Below, piece by piece: positions 1-6,832 of a stretch of 28,864 nucleotides of DNA. The stretch is taken from the NCBI GenBank assembly GCA_030463445.1, contig JAQGFW010028496.1, positions 1 to 28,864 on the forward strand, given 5' to 3'. How positions within the stretch are numbered: position 1 is the first letter of the stretch; every line of letters begins with the position of its first letter. The translations under genes and the position numbers were made by a program. A model generated the notes under the pieces. The model searched no databases and was not told where the DNA came from. It was given only the letters and a program-made list of their open reading frames with translations. Origin of the DNA: Euplotes aediculatus (Eukaryota; Ciliophora; Spirotrichea; Euplotida; Euplotidae).

Positions 1-375
1 GCCCATGCCAGGAAGATTGAGAAACTGGCCATGGAAAGTTGGAAAAAACTGGGACTCGCACCGAGTCATGCTTACCTGCTGATGCTGGTACTGGAAGATC
101 CGGGTGTACAACCCGGATATGCTGCAGAAGAACTGCAATTGAGTCCCAGTACCGTTACCCGCCTGCTGGAAAAGCTCGAAGAAAAGAAACTTGTAGTGCG
201 TACCACAGAAGGGAAACTCACCAATATCTATCCGACCCCGAAAGCTAAAGAACTCTACCCGCAGATGAAATCCTGTACCCTTGAATTCCAGGAAAAATAC
301 CAGTCGCTCATCAATGATGAAGATGCCAGCCGGCTTGTAAAATCCATCAACCGCATCAACGACCAACTACCCTGA
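1..375 (+). CDS. MarR-family winged-helix transcriptional regulator (5' end outside window)
   Basis: The reading frame is open from the first base, so the gene starts upstream of the window; 124 codons are visible. The first internal ATG (position 31) is probably not the start, because the preceding codons continue a plausible MarR N-terminal helix (HARKIEKLAMESWKKLGL). The visible part shows the MarR winged-helix pattern: LAPSHAYLLMLV, then a recognition-helix stretch (LQLSPSTVTRLLEKLEEKKL, about residues 47-66 of the visible part) and a wing (VVRTTEGK). MarR proteins are cytoplasmic dimers that usually repress neighbouring genes and release DNA on binding a phenolic, oxidant or other small ligand. 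The gene runs 40 bp ahead of an NmrA-type reductase, and the palindrome in that gap suggests that gene is a target. The ligand cannot be read from the sequence. Confidence 0.85.
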   Translation, partial: AHARKIEKLAMESWKKLGLAPSHAYLLMLVLEDPGVQPGYAAEELQLSPSTVTRLLEKLEEKKLVVRTTEGKLTNIYPTPKAKELYPQMKSCTLEFQEKYQSLINDEDASRLVKSINRINDQLP

Positions 376-393
376 TTTTTTTTATTTATTCAA

Positions 394-405
394 TTGTATA
401 TACAA
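394..405. promoter_or_regulatory. Perfect 12-bp palindrome, candidate MarR operator
   Basis: TTGTATATACAA is a perfect inverted repeat. It lies in the 40-bp gap between the MarR gene and the NmrA-type gene, 10 bp before the latter's ATG. Its length and AT-rich dyad fit the kind of site bound by MarR-family dimers. The pairing with this particular regulator is inferred from position only. If correct, the reductase gene is controlled separately from marR, or the site acts inside a shared transcript region. Confidence 0.5.
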
Positions 406-415
406 CTATTAAACC

Positions 416-1309
416 ATGAAGTACATTTTAACCGGAGGCGCCGGACATATTACCAAACCTCTCGCGCTAACATTATTGAAAGCAGGACACCAGGTTACTG
501 TTATTGGCAGATCAGCCGACAACCTGAAAGAACTCGAAGCTGCCGGTGTTAAACCCGCCATTGGATCGGTAGAAGACAGCCAGTTTCTAACTCATACATT
601 TACCGGTGCGGATGCTGTATACCTGATGATTCCGCCTATCTGGAATCCATCGGACTGGAAAGAAGCTATTGGGCAGGTTGGAAATAACTACGCTACCGCC
701 CTGCAACAGGCAGGTGTAAAAAAAGCCGTCCTCCTAAGCAGTGTTGGCGCACATATGCCGGATGGATGTGGCCCTGTAAGCGGATTGCACAAAGCAGAGC
801 AGGCTTTAAAAACAGTACCGGGACTGGATATCTTATCCGTGCGCCCCGGATATTTCTACTATAATTTCTTCGGCAATATTGGTATGATCAAAAATGCCGG
901 TATTATCGGCAGCAATTTTGGTGGCAATGACAATAAAATCATCCTGTCTTCTACCGATGATATTGCAGCAGCAGCAGCCGACGCATTGCAGGATCTCAGC
1001 TTTTCCTCTTTTAGCGTTCGTTACCTGGTAAGCGACGAACTCAGCACCAGTGAACTTGCGCAAAAGATTGGCCATGCAATCGGCCAGCCTGCCTTACCAT
1101 GGGTAGTGTTTACTGACGAACAGGCTGAACAGGGATTACTGGGCGCAGGATTGCCGGCTGAAAATAGCCGTAATTATGTAGAGATGGGCACCGCCATTCG
1201 CAGCGGGCAAATGTTTGAAGATTTCCAAAAAGCTACCGACATAAAAAAAGGCAGCACTAGTTTTGATAGTTTTCTGCCTCAGTTTAAAGCAGCGTTTGAA
1301 GCCGCTTAA
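416..1309 (+). CDS. NmrA-type atypical short-chain dehydrogenase / NAD(P)-binding protein
   Basis: A 297-residue cytoplasmic protein with an N-terminal Rossmann nucleotide-binding loop (ILTGGAGHITKPLALTLLKAGH, about residues 4-25; note the GGxGxI spacing), followed by VIGRS, where an NADP-preferring arginine often sits. VLLSSVGAHMPDG (about 105-117) matches the position of the SDR serine motif. No classical YxxxK catalytic pair is obvious, which is typical of NmrA/HSCARG-like atypical SDRs and azoreductase/quinone-reductase-like relatives. These either sense NAD(P) redox state or reduce quinones and azo compounds. The gene follows a MarR regulator and an operator-like palindrome, a common arrangement for inducible detoxification reductases. 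A strong terminator follows directly. Substrate unknown. Confidence 0.75.
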   Translation: MKYILTGGAGHITKPLALTLLKAGHQVTVIGRSADNLKELEAAGVKPAIGSVEDSQFLTHTFTGADAVYLMIPPIWNPSDWKEAIGQVGNNYATALQQAGVKKAVLLSSVGAHMPDGCGPVSGLHKAEQALKTVPGLDILSVRPGYFYYNFFGNIGMIKNAGIIGSNFGGNDNKIILSSTDDIAAAAADALQDLSFSSFSVRYLVSDELSTSELAQKIGHAIGQPALPWVVFTDEQAEQGLLGAGLPAENSRNYVEMGTAIRSGQMFEDFQKATDIKKGSTSFDSFLPQFKAAFEAA

Positions 1310-1314
1310 TAAAG

Positions 1315-1356
1315 TACCGGGACTGCCAGCTGGGCGGTCCCGGTATTATTTTTATT
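1315..1356 (+). terminator. Strong intrinsic terminator between convergent genes
   Basis: TACCGGGACTGCC (1315-1327) pairs with GGCGGTCCCGGTA (1333-1345) in a 13-bp stem with one G-T wobble and a 5-nt loop. It is followed on the plus strand by TTATTTTTATTT. It ends the NmrA-type gene and overlaps the stop codon of the convergent OmpA-domain gene. It may work in both directions, though the T tract on the minus-strand side is weaker. Confidence 0.85.
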
Positions 1357-2557
1357 TCTCTCTCAATTGAACTGAAATCCGTCGATCTACTCTCCGCTCT
1401 TCATCACTGGCAGTTTCAGCAATTTTAGCCAATTCTTCCCCATATCCTTCTGCACCCACCAACTGGGCTGCATTCGCTCCTTCTTTTTTAATTTCTGCCA
1501 TCACTGCATCAGCCCTGTCCTGGGATAATTTTTTATTATCCGCATCATTGCCAACCTTATCGGTATATCCTCCGATTTTAATTTTGGCAGCCGGATAAGC
1601 TTTAAGTATTGCAACGATATTCCGTACCTGCGCTATACTTTCTGATGTAAGCCTTGCGCTTCCGGTTTCAAAATTCAGGTTATCAAAATCGAACCACTGG
1701 TCCTTGCCTGCTACACAGGCCGCATCATTCAAACAGGCCACCAGCCTATCTTCAATACCACCTTTGTAGGCATCGATTTCAGTACCATCGGCGAGTTTCA
1801 CCTTAAGTGATTCACGTGCCGGTGGTGTGATGGGTGCTGCTGGTGCAGGTTCAACCGGTGCAGGTGTTTCCATCACCACTTCTTCCTTATGTTCTCCTCC
1901 TCCACAGCCTTTAAACAGGTACAATAACAAAGCAACTGCTGCCAGTCCCAGTAACAAAGGCATCAGCCAGGAACCTGATTTTTTAGGTTCTTCCACATGC
2001 GTATGCGCAGGCCTTGGTGTACTGCTACTGAATCCCAGGATATTTCCAAGATTCAACCCGGATGGCAGCGCATTTATAAAACTGGATTTCTGATTACTGA
2101 GCAGGGATCCCAATCCGGAAGCAGAGAGTCCGTTTTCAGTAGCATGTTTTCCAAGGAAGCCCAATACCATTGGAGCGATGGAACCAAGCAACGATGCAGC
2201 CGAGGAGCCTTTAATCCCGGCAAATGAGGCAATTGCATTGGCAATGCTGCCTACTTTGTCGCCGAAAATACTGCTGAGGATGCCCGGTGAACTATCCGGA
2301 ATACCACCTCCACCTGCATTGAATGCATTTCCGAGATTGCCTAAGATACCACTGTTCATGGCCTGCTTGGCCAAATCAAAAATCATGTTTCCGCCTCCGG
2401 CTTCCGCCTTCTGGGTGATGCCTAATAAACTGGCTGGGAGGAGACCAGAAACTGCCTTACCAATGGAAGATTCTGACTCTTGTAAATAACCGGCGGCCTG
2501 GCCGATCAGATCAGGTGTAATGAAGGATTTTGCTGCATCCAGGATGTTAAATGCCAT
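1352..2557 (-). CDS. DUF937-type N-domain, single TM segment, C-terminal OmpA peptidoglycan-binding domain
   Basis: A 401-residue protein in three parts. Residues about 1-175 are a helical, Gly/Ser/Ala-rich region resembling the DUF937 family (repeated short helices such as SLLGSIAPMVLGFLGKHA). There is no signal peptide. Residues about 196-217 form one hydrophobic span (SWLMPLLLGLAAVALLLYLF), followed by a Pro/Ala linker (about 226-247). Residues about 285-399 are an OmpA-like domain with the peptidoglycan-contact pattern around D333 and R348 (YTDKVGNDAD...SQDRA) and a terminal RRVDRRISVQL. The predicted topology puts the N-domain in the cytoplasm and the OmpA domain in the periplasm, so the protein would tie the inner membrane to peptidoglycan. 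It stands 104 bp downstream of the M23-type gene on the same strand. The role of DUF937 is not known to me. Confidence 0.82.
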   Translation of the reverse strand: MAFNILDAAKSFITPDLIGQAAGYLQESESSIGKAVSGLLPASLLGITQKAEAGGGNMIFDLAKQAMNSGILGNLGNAFNAGGGGIPDSSPGILSSIFGDKVGSIANAIASFAGIKGSSAASLLGSIAPMVLGFLGKHATENGLSASGLGSLLSNQKSSFINALPSGLNLGNILGFSSSTPRPAHTHVEEPKKSGSWLMPLLLGLAAVALLLYLFKGCGGGEHKEEVVMETPAPVEPAPAAPITPPARESLKVKLADGTEIDAYKGGIEDRLVACLNDAACVAGKDQWFDFDNLNFETGSARLTSESIAQVRNIVAILKAYPAAKIKIGGYTDKVGNDADNKKLSQDRADAVMAEIKKEGANAAQLVGAEGYGEELAKIAETASDEERRVDRRISVQLREK

Positions 2558-2661
2558 AACGATTGTTTAAAATGTTTGGAAATAAACGGGGCGGATGCCA
2601 GCTAATCAGCAGCTTGGGCAGGAATCTGAAATTAAACTTTTATTACATACCAAAAAGAAGA

Positions 2662-3351
2662 TCATAGAAATTTATTCAGCTGGAGAACAAGATCGGGATG
2701 CGGGCAATTCTGTAGCCATTGTGTGCGCTCACTGAATTTGGCCACTCCGGGAAAATCGCCTTCATACAAGCCAATATCCTGAATCAACTGGAAATGAAGG
2801 TGAGGTGGCCATTGTCCGTTTTCAACCGGCTCACCAAAGTGCGCAAATTCCTGTCCGCGGTTGATGTATTGTCCGGGTGCCAGGCAATCTATATCCCGCT
2901 TTGATACATGCCCATACAGGGAATAAAAAGGAATTCCCTCCAACTGGTGCAACAAAATAATCGTAGCACCATAATCCCCCAGGCGATCATTCCATCCCAA
3001 ACTGTGCACCATGCCTCCTATAAAGGCATACACAGGCGTACCTGCCGGTCCCCAGATATCGGTTCCCAGGTGCAGGCGACGCGGTTCATCTCCTTCATTA
3101 AAAAGAGCACTACGGCTATACATAAAACGCAGTTCATCATATCCGCCGATAAGGTAGCGGGCTGCTTTTGTTTCGCGAAGGGTTTCCATAAAAGCCACAA
3201 ATCGCTCCAGGTCATCGGCAATACCAGCTGGTAAGTCGCCGTTTTGGGTGAGGTTCAATGCCGACAATATATCAGAACCGGGAGTAAACGAAACGACCGG
3301 ATGAAAACTGCCTTGGTTACGGGTAAGGCTGGCAATCAGGGGATTTATCAT
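2662..3351 (-). CDS. M23-type zinc metallopeptidase domain protein without signal peptide
   Basis: A protein of 229 residues from the ATG at 3351; an upstream in-frame ATG at 3369 would add six residues (MRYLCW) and is less likely. The LytM/M23 zinc site is complete: HLGTD (H94, D98), LYGH (H148) and PPHLH (H184, H186). The family cleaves peptide cross-links in peptidoglycan or related substrates. What is odd is the lack of any signal peptide, lipobox or transmembrane segment: the N-terminus is INPLIASLTRNQGSFHPVV, so the protein is predicted to be cytoplasmic. From memory, close relatives of this M23 subtype occur as a domain fused to aminotransferase and phosphotransferase modules, so the substrate may not be the cell wall. 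It is divergent from the sugar transporter gene, with an 86-bp shared upstream region. Confidence 0.8.
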   Translation of the reverse strand: MINPLIASLTRNQGSFHPVVSFTPGSDILSALNLTQNGDLPAGIADDLERFVAFMETLRETKAARYLIGGYDELRFMYSRSALFNEGDEPRRLHLGTDIWGPAGTPVYAFIGGMVHSLGWNDRLGDYGATIILLHQLEGIPFYSLYGHVSKRDIDCLAPGQYINRGQEFAHFGEPVENGQWPPHLHFQLIQDIGLYEGDFPGVAKFSERTQWLQNCPHPDLVLQLNKFL

Positions 3352-3365
3352 CCAACAAAGATAAC

Positions 3366-3377
3366 GCAACGGTTTGC
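3366..3377. promoter_or_regulatory. Candidate LacI-type operator upstream of the sugar transporter operon
   Basis: GCAACGGTTTGC is an imperfect dyad in the divergent M23/transporter intergenic region. It shares the core AACGGTTT with the tandem operator-like sites just upstream of the lacI-like gene (core at 23885-23892). This is the only sequence link I see between that regulator and the transporter-invertase-kinase operon. An 8-bp match can occur by chance, so confidence is low. Confidence 0.35.
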
Positions 3378-3437
3378 TGTGGAGATCTCATGGCCTGCCA
3401 AAACAGAATGGTTATTTTTAGTTACCAACGATTGCTT

Positions 3438-4766
3438 ATGCAGCTTCAAAAACCCTCCCTGAGTTTCTGGCAGATCATCAATATGAATGTAGGCTTCTTC
3501 GGCATTCAGTACAGTTTTGGTTTACAACAAACCGCCATCAATCCATTGTATAGTTTCCTGGATGCGAGTCCGGAAGAGTTACCCATCCTTAACCTCGCAG
3601 GACCGATGACCGGCTTACTGATTCAACCGGTTATTGGCGCAATGAGTGACCGCACCTGGCATCCCCGCTGGGGACGAAGAAAACCCTACTTTTTAATTGG
3701 TGCCATCTTTTGCAGTCTCTGCCTTTTTGCCTTCCCCTTTAGCCGGGCCTTGTGGATGGCCGCCGGCTTGCTCTGGATCCTGGATGCCGCCAACAATACC
3801 GCGATGGAACCCTACCGGGCATTTATCGCCGATAAATTGCCGGCCCGCCAGCAACCAACCGGATTTCTGACACAAAGTTTTTTCACCGGACTTGGTATCA
3901 CCCTGGCGAATTTATCACTGGGTTTTTTTAAAGACATTATTACCGGTACCTCTTCATCCGGAATTCCTTACTGGGTATATGGCTCCTTTTTTGTTGGTGG
4001 CGTATGTTCTATTCTATCGGTACTCTGGTCGGTGCTGACAACACCTGAAATTCCACCGAGCCCGGAAGAACTGGCAGAACTCAAAGCAAGACCGAAAGGA
4101 TTTCTCGAACCCTTCCGTGAAATTATTGGAGCCATTCGGGATATGCCACCCATCATGTGGAAACTGGCCCTTGTTTATTTGTTTCAATGGTATGCGATGT
4201 TCTGTTACTGGCAATATGTATCCCTCAGTATTGCAGCATCCGTGTTTAAAACAGACAGCAATGGTGCCGCTTATGAAGATGCAGTAGTGTTAACCGGACA
4301 GGTAAATGGATTTTACAATATCGTCACTTTTTTATCTGCGTTCGGACTGGTGGTATTCGCCCGCAAATGGGGCGCCAAATGGGTGCATGTGATTTGTCTG
4401 TTACTTGCCAGCCTGGGACTCTTTATTTTCCCCTTCATTGAACAACCCTTCCTGCTTTTCCTCCCTATGATTGGATTTGGTATCGCCTGGGCCAGCATGA
4501 TGGGCATACCCTATGTAATGGTGGTGGGAAGTATTCCGAAAGAAAAATACGGCGTTTATATGGGCATCATCAATATGATGATTGTCATCCCCATGATCCT
4601 GCAGACCCTTAGCTTTGGATGGATCTACAAACACTGGCTCAACAGCAATCCGGGATCTGCTATCTTTTTTGCTGCCGCCCTGTTGTTTCTGGCCGCGATG
4701 GCAACTCTACGAATCAAACCGGCACCAATAACCGAAACACCTCTTATCACACCAAGCACACACTAA
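3438..4766 (+). CDS. SLC45-like MFS sugar/H+ symporter
   Basis: An inner-membrane transporter of 442 residues from the ATG at 3438 (MQLQKPSLSF). An in-frame ATG at 3390 would add 16 residues unlike a family N-terminus, so the later start is preferred. About 12 hydrophobic spans can be traced. The loop between TM2 and TM3 reads GAMSDRTWHPRWGRRKPYF; the DR(T)...RWGRR pattern is typical of the SLC45/sucrose-transporter branch of the MFS, whose members carry sucrose, maltose and similar disaccharides with protons. Two base pairs separate its stop from the ATG of a GH100-like glycosidase, which is followed by a fructokinase-type kinase. That is import, hydrolysis and phosphorylation in one operon. 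Sucrose is the best guess; trehalose or another small glucoside is possible. Confidence 0.82.
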   Translation: MQLQKPSLSFWQIINMNVGFFGIQYSFGLQQTAINPLYSFLDASPEELPILNLAGPMTGLLIQPVIGAMSDRTWHPRWGRRKPYFLIGAIFCSLCLFAFPFSRALWMAAGLLWILDAANNTAMEPYRAFIADKLPARQQPTGFLTQSFFTGLGITLANLSLGFFKDIITGTSSSGIPYWVYGSFFVGGVCSILSVLWSVLTTPEIPPSPEELAELKARPKGFLEPFREIIGAIRDMPPIMWKLALVYLFQWYAMFCYWQYVSLSIAASVFKTDSNGAAYEDAVVLTGQVNGFYNIVTFLSAFGLVVFARKWGAKWVHVICLLLASLGLFIFPFIEQPFLLFLPMIGFGIAWASMMGIPYVMVVGSIPKEKYGVYMGIINMMIVIPMILQTLSFGWIYKHWLNSNPGSAIFFAAALLFLAAMATLRIKPAPITETPLITPSTH

Positions 4767-4768
4767 TC

Positions 4769-5941
4769 ATGATCAATGTAGCAGCTTACCAGCATTCCAT
4801 CGGGATCCTTAAAAAGGCTTCCACTTCTCATGGTTTTGTGGCCAGCCTGGAAGAGCACGATAATTATAAACGGATCTGGACCCGCGATGGCAGCATTAAC
4901 AGTATGGCTGCGCTGCTGAGCGGAGAACCCGATCTGATTGAAACAGTAAAATCCACCCTGCATACCATTTTTACGCACCAGCACCCAAGTGGTTTTATGC
5001 CTTCCAATGTTAGTATTGGCGGCGGCGTAAGTTATGGCGGTACTGTTGGCAGAGCGGATAATCCAAGCTGGGCAGTAATCACATTATGCCAGTATGCCCT
5101 TATGCAAAATGAGCTGTCATTTGCAAAGCAGTACCTGCCACAGGTAATCAACTGTTTTTCGGTTATGGATGCCTGGGAGTACAATGGCAAACACCTGTTA
5201 TATGTACCACAGAGTGGAGATTGGGCGGACGAGTATATTCAGCATGGATATGTATTGTTTAATCAGTTGTTGCGAATCTGGGCATTACAACTTGCTGCCA
5301 GGGTTTTTGAAGAGGAAGAATGGGCAGCCAAAGCTGCAAGGATCAGGGAAGTGGTAGAGATCAATTACTGGAATCGCCAGGGTGCAGGCCCCTTATATGC
5401 CGCCAACCTGAAACATCAGCTCCGGGAAGCACCACAGGGATACTGGCTGATGGGATTTAATCCCGCGCGCGTATATCCGCAGTTTGATCTGCAGGCCAAT
5501 GCGCTGGCAATCCTACTGGGACTAGGAACTGCTGATGAAAACCGGGAAGCTTTTCAATACATACAGGGTTTACAGCTACGTAAAAAATCATTGCTTCCTT
5601 CTTTTTATCCAAGCATACTGCAGGATGACGCAGACATGCGCGAGCTGGAAAATAATTATGCCTATGGATTTCGTAACCGGCCGCATGAGTTTCACAATGG
5701 CGGATTATGGCCTGTATGGAATGGATTACTGGTGGCTGCTGCTGTGCTGATGAATGATCCTGAATTTGCAGCATCCATCACGCATGAAATTGAACTCGCC
5801 AATGAAAAAAACCAACACCAGTACAATGAGTGTCTGCAGGGAGAAAGCCAGGAACCCATTGGAGTTCCGTATTGCACCTGGAGTGCAGGTGGTCATGTAA
5901 TCGCCATTGCCTATCTGGAAGGAAAAAGACTGTTCACCTAA
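4769..5941 (+). CDS. GH100-like (alkaline/neutral invertase type) cytoplasmic glycosidase
   Basis: 390 residues with no signal peptide. The frame is open upstream to an ATG at 4619 inside the transporter gene, but the ATG at 4769, 2 bp after the transporter stop, is clearly the start. The sequence looks like an (alpha/alpha)6-barrel glycosidase. IWTRDGSIN (D40) and SGDWADEY (D151) sit where GH15/63/100-type enzymes carry their acidic active-site residues. HEFHNGGLWP (307-315) matches the HNGGxWP motif of neutral invertases. YNECLQG (E354), 17 residues before TWSAGGHVIAIAYL, is positioned like the catalytic Glu of the WPEYYDG...TWxxAG segment in GH100. GH100 enzymes hydrolyse sucrose to glucose and fructose. 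The neighbouring sugar transporter and fructokinase-type gene support this. It is shorter than plant and cyanobacterial invertases, so a different small glycoside remains possible. Confidence 0.68.
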   Translation: MINVAAYQHSIGILKKASTSHGFVASLEEHDNYKRIWTRDGSINSMAALLSGEPDLIETVKSTLHTIFTHQHPSGFMPSNVSIGGGVSYGGTVGRADNPSWAVITLCQYALMQNELSFAKQYLPQVINCFSVMDAWEYNGKHLLYVPQSGDWADEYIQHGYVLFNQLLRIWALQLAARVFEEEEWAAKAARIREVVEINYWNRQGAGPLYAANLKHQLREAPQGYWLMGFNPARVYPQFDLQANALAILLGLGTADENREAFQYIQGLQLRKKSLLPSFYPSILQDDADMRELENNYAYGFRNRPHEFHNGGLWPVWNGLLVAAAVLMNDPEFAASITHEIELANEKNQHQYNECLQGESQEPIGVPYCTWSAGGHVIAIAYLEGKRLFT

Positions 5942-5950
5942 TACGCTGTT

Positions 5951-6832
5951 ATGAAAACAAAAAAAGTATTGGCCATTGGGGAAGCACTGATCGATGCAGT
6001 GAGTACAACATTTGTTGAAGAGCTTTCCTCCGCAAAACAACTGGACCTGAAACCGGGTGGAAGTCCGGCTAATTTCTGCCGTTTTCTGCACCAGCTGGGA
6101 ACTGCATCCAGCTTGCTGGCGGTAGTGGGAGCTGACGGACTGGGTCAGATCATTCTGCGTGACCTGCAGGAAAAACAGATAGACACCAGTCTAATCAAAA
6201 TCAGCAAACAGCATGCTACCAGCATGGTGGTAGTAGGCAAAAGCACCGGAACTCCGGATTTTATTCCTTACCGCGATGCAGATGTACAAATCAGTGCGAT
6301 CGATCCCTTTATTTACAAGGAGATGGACCTATTGCATACAACCGCATTCGCATTAAGCCGGGAACCCGCACAAACCAATATTTTAACGACCCTGCACCTA
6401 GCGCATCTGAATGGGAAACAGATAAGTATCGACTGGAATTATTCACCGAAAATATGGGGACCGGAAAATTTCGGGGCTTCTGTATTTTCTGCCCTGCTAT
6501 CATTTCGGCCCTTATTAAAATGCAGCATGGACGATATTGAACGATTCACGAACCAGCCACAACAGATTGAAACGGCAAAAGCCTTTTTACAAGATATGCC
6601 GGCAACAGTCACCTGCTTAACCTGCGGCAGTGAAGGGGTATGGTTTAAAACGCCTGAAACTGACTGGCAACACCGGGCTGCTGTGCCTGTAACGGTCAAA
6701 GACAGCACCGGAGCAGGAGATTCTTTCTGGGCAGGCTTTGTACATGCATGGTTAACCGAAAAACCATTGGAGGAATGTATTCAGTTGGCGTTGGATACGG
6801 CTGCACGCCGATTAAAAGGAGAGCTGGACTAG
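5951..6832 (+). CDS. PfkB-family carbohydrate kinase, probably fructokinase
   Basis: A 293-residue cytoplasmic sugar kinase. Both PfkB signatures are present: a GGSPANFCRFLHQLG region (36-50) for sugar binding and DSTGAGDSFWAGF (251-263), with D257 as the expected catalytic base and the Gly-rich anion hole in front of it. Length matches the family. PfkB kinases transfer phosphate from ATP to fructose, ribose, adenosine or similar. Fructose is favoured because the gene lies 9 bp after a GH100-like invertase candidate and follows a disaccharide transporter in the same operon. It ends in a 4-bp CTAG shared with the stop of the convergent trehalase gene. Other ketoses, such as 2-keto-3-deoxygluconate, cannot be excluded. 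Confidence 0.82.
   Translation: MKTKKVLAIGEALIDAVSTTFVEELSSAKQLDLKPGGSPANFCRFLHQLGTASSLLAVVGADGLGQIILRDLQEKQIDTSLIKISKQHATSMVVVGKSTGTPDFIPYRDADVQISAIDPFIYKEMDLLHTTAFALSREPAQTNILTTLHLAHLNGKQISIDWNYSPKIWGPENFGASVFSALLSFRPLLKCSMDDIERFTNQPQQIETAKAFLQDMPATVTCLTCGSEGVWFKTPETDWQHRAAVPVTVKDSTGAGDSFWAGFVHAWLTEKPLEECIQLALDTAARRLKGELD

Noticed and set aside
4619-4768. N-terminal extension of the GH100-like protein starting inside the transporter gene
   Set aside because: The extension is a frame-shifted reading of transporter codons with no family similarity, while the ATG at 4769 lies 2 bp after the transporter stop and opens a normal N-terminus.
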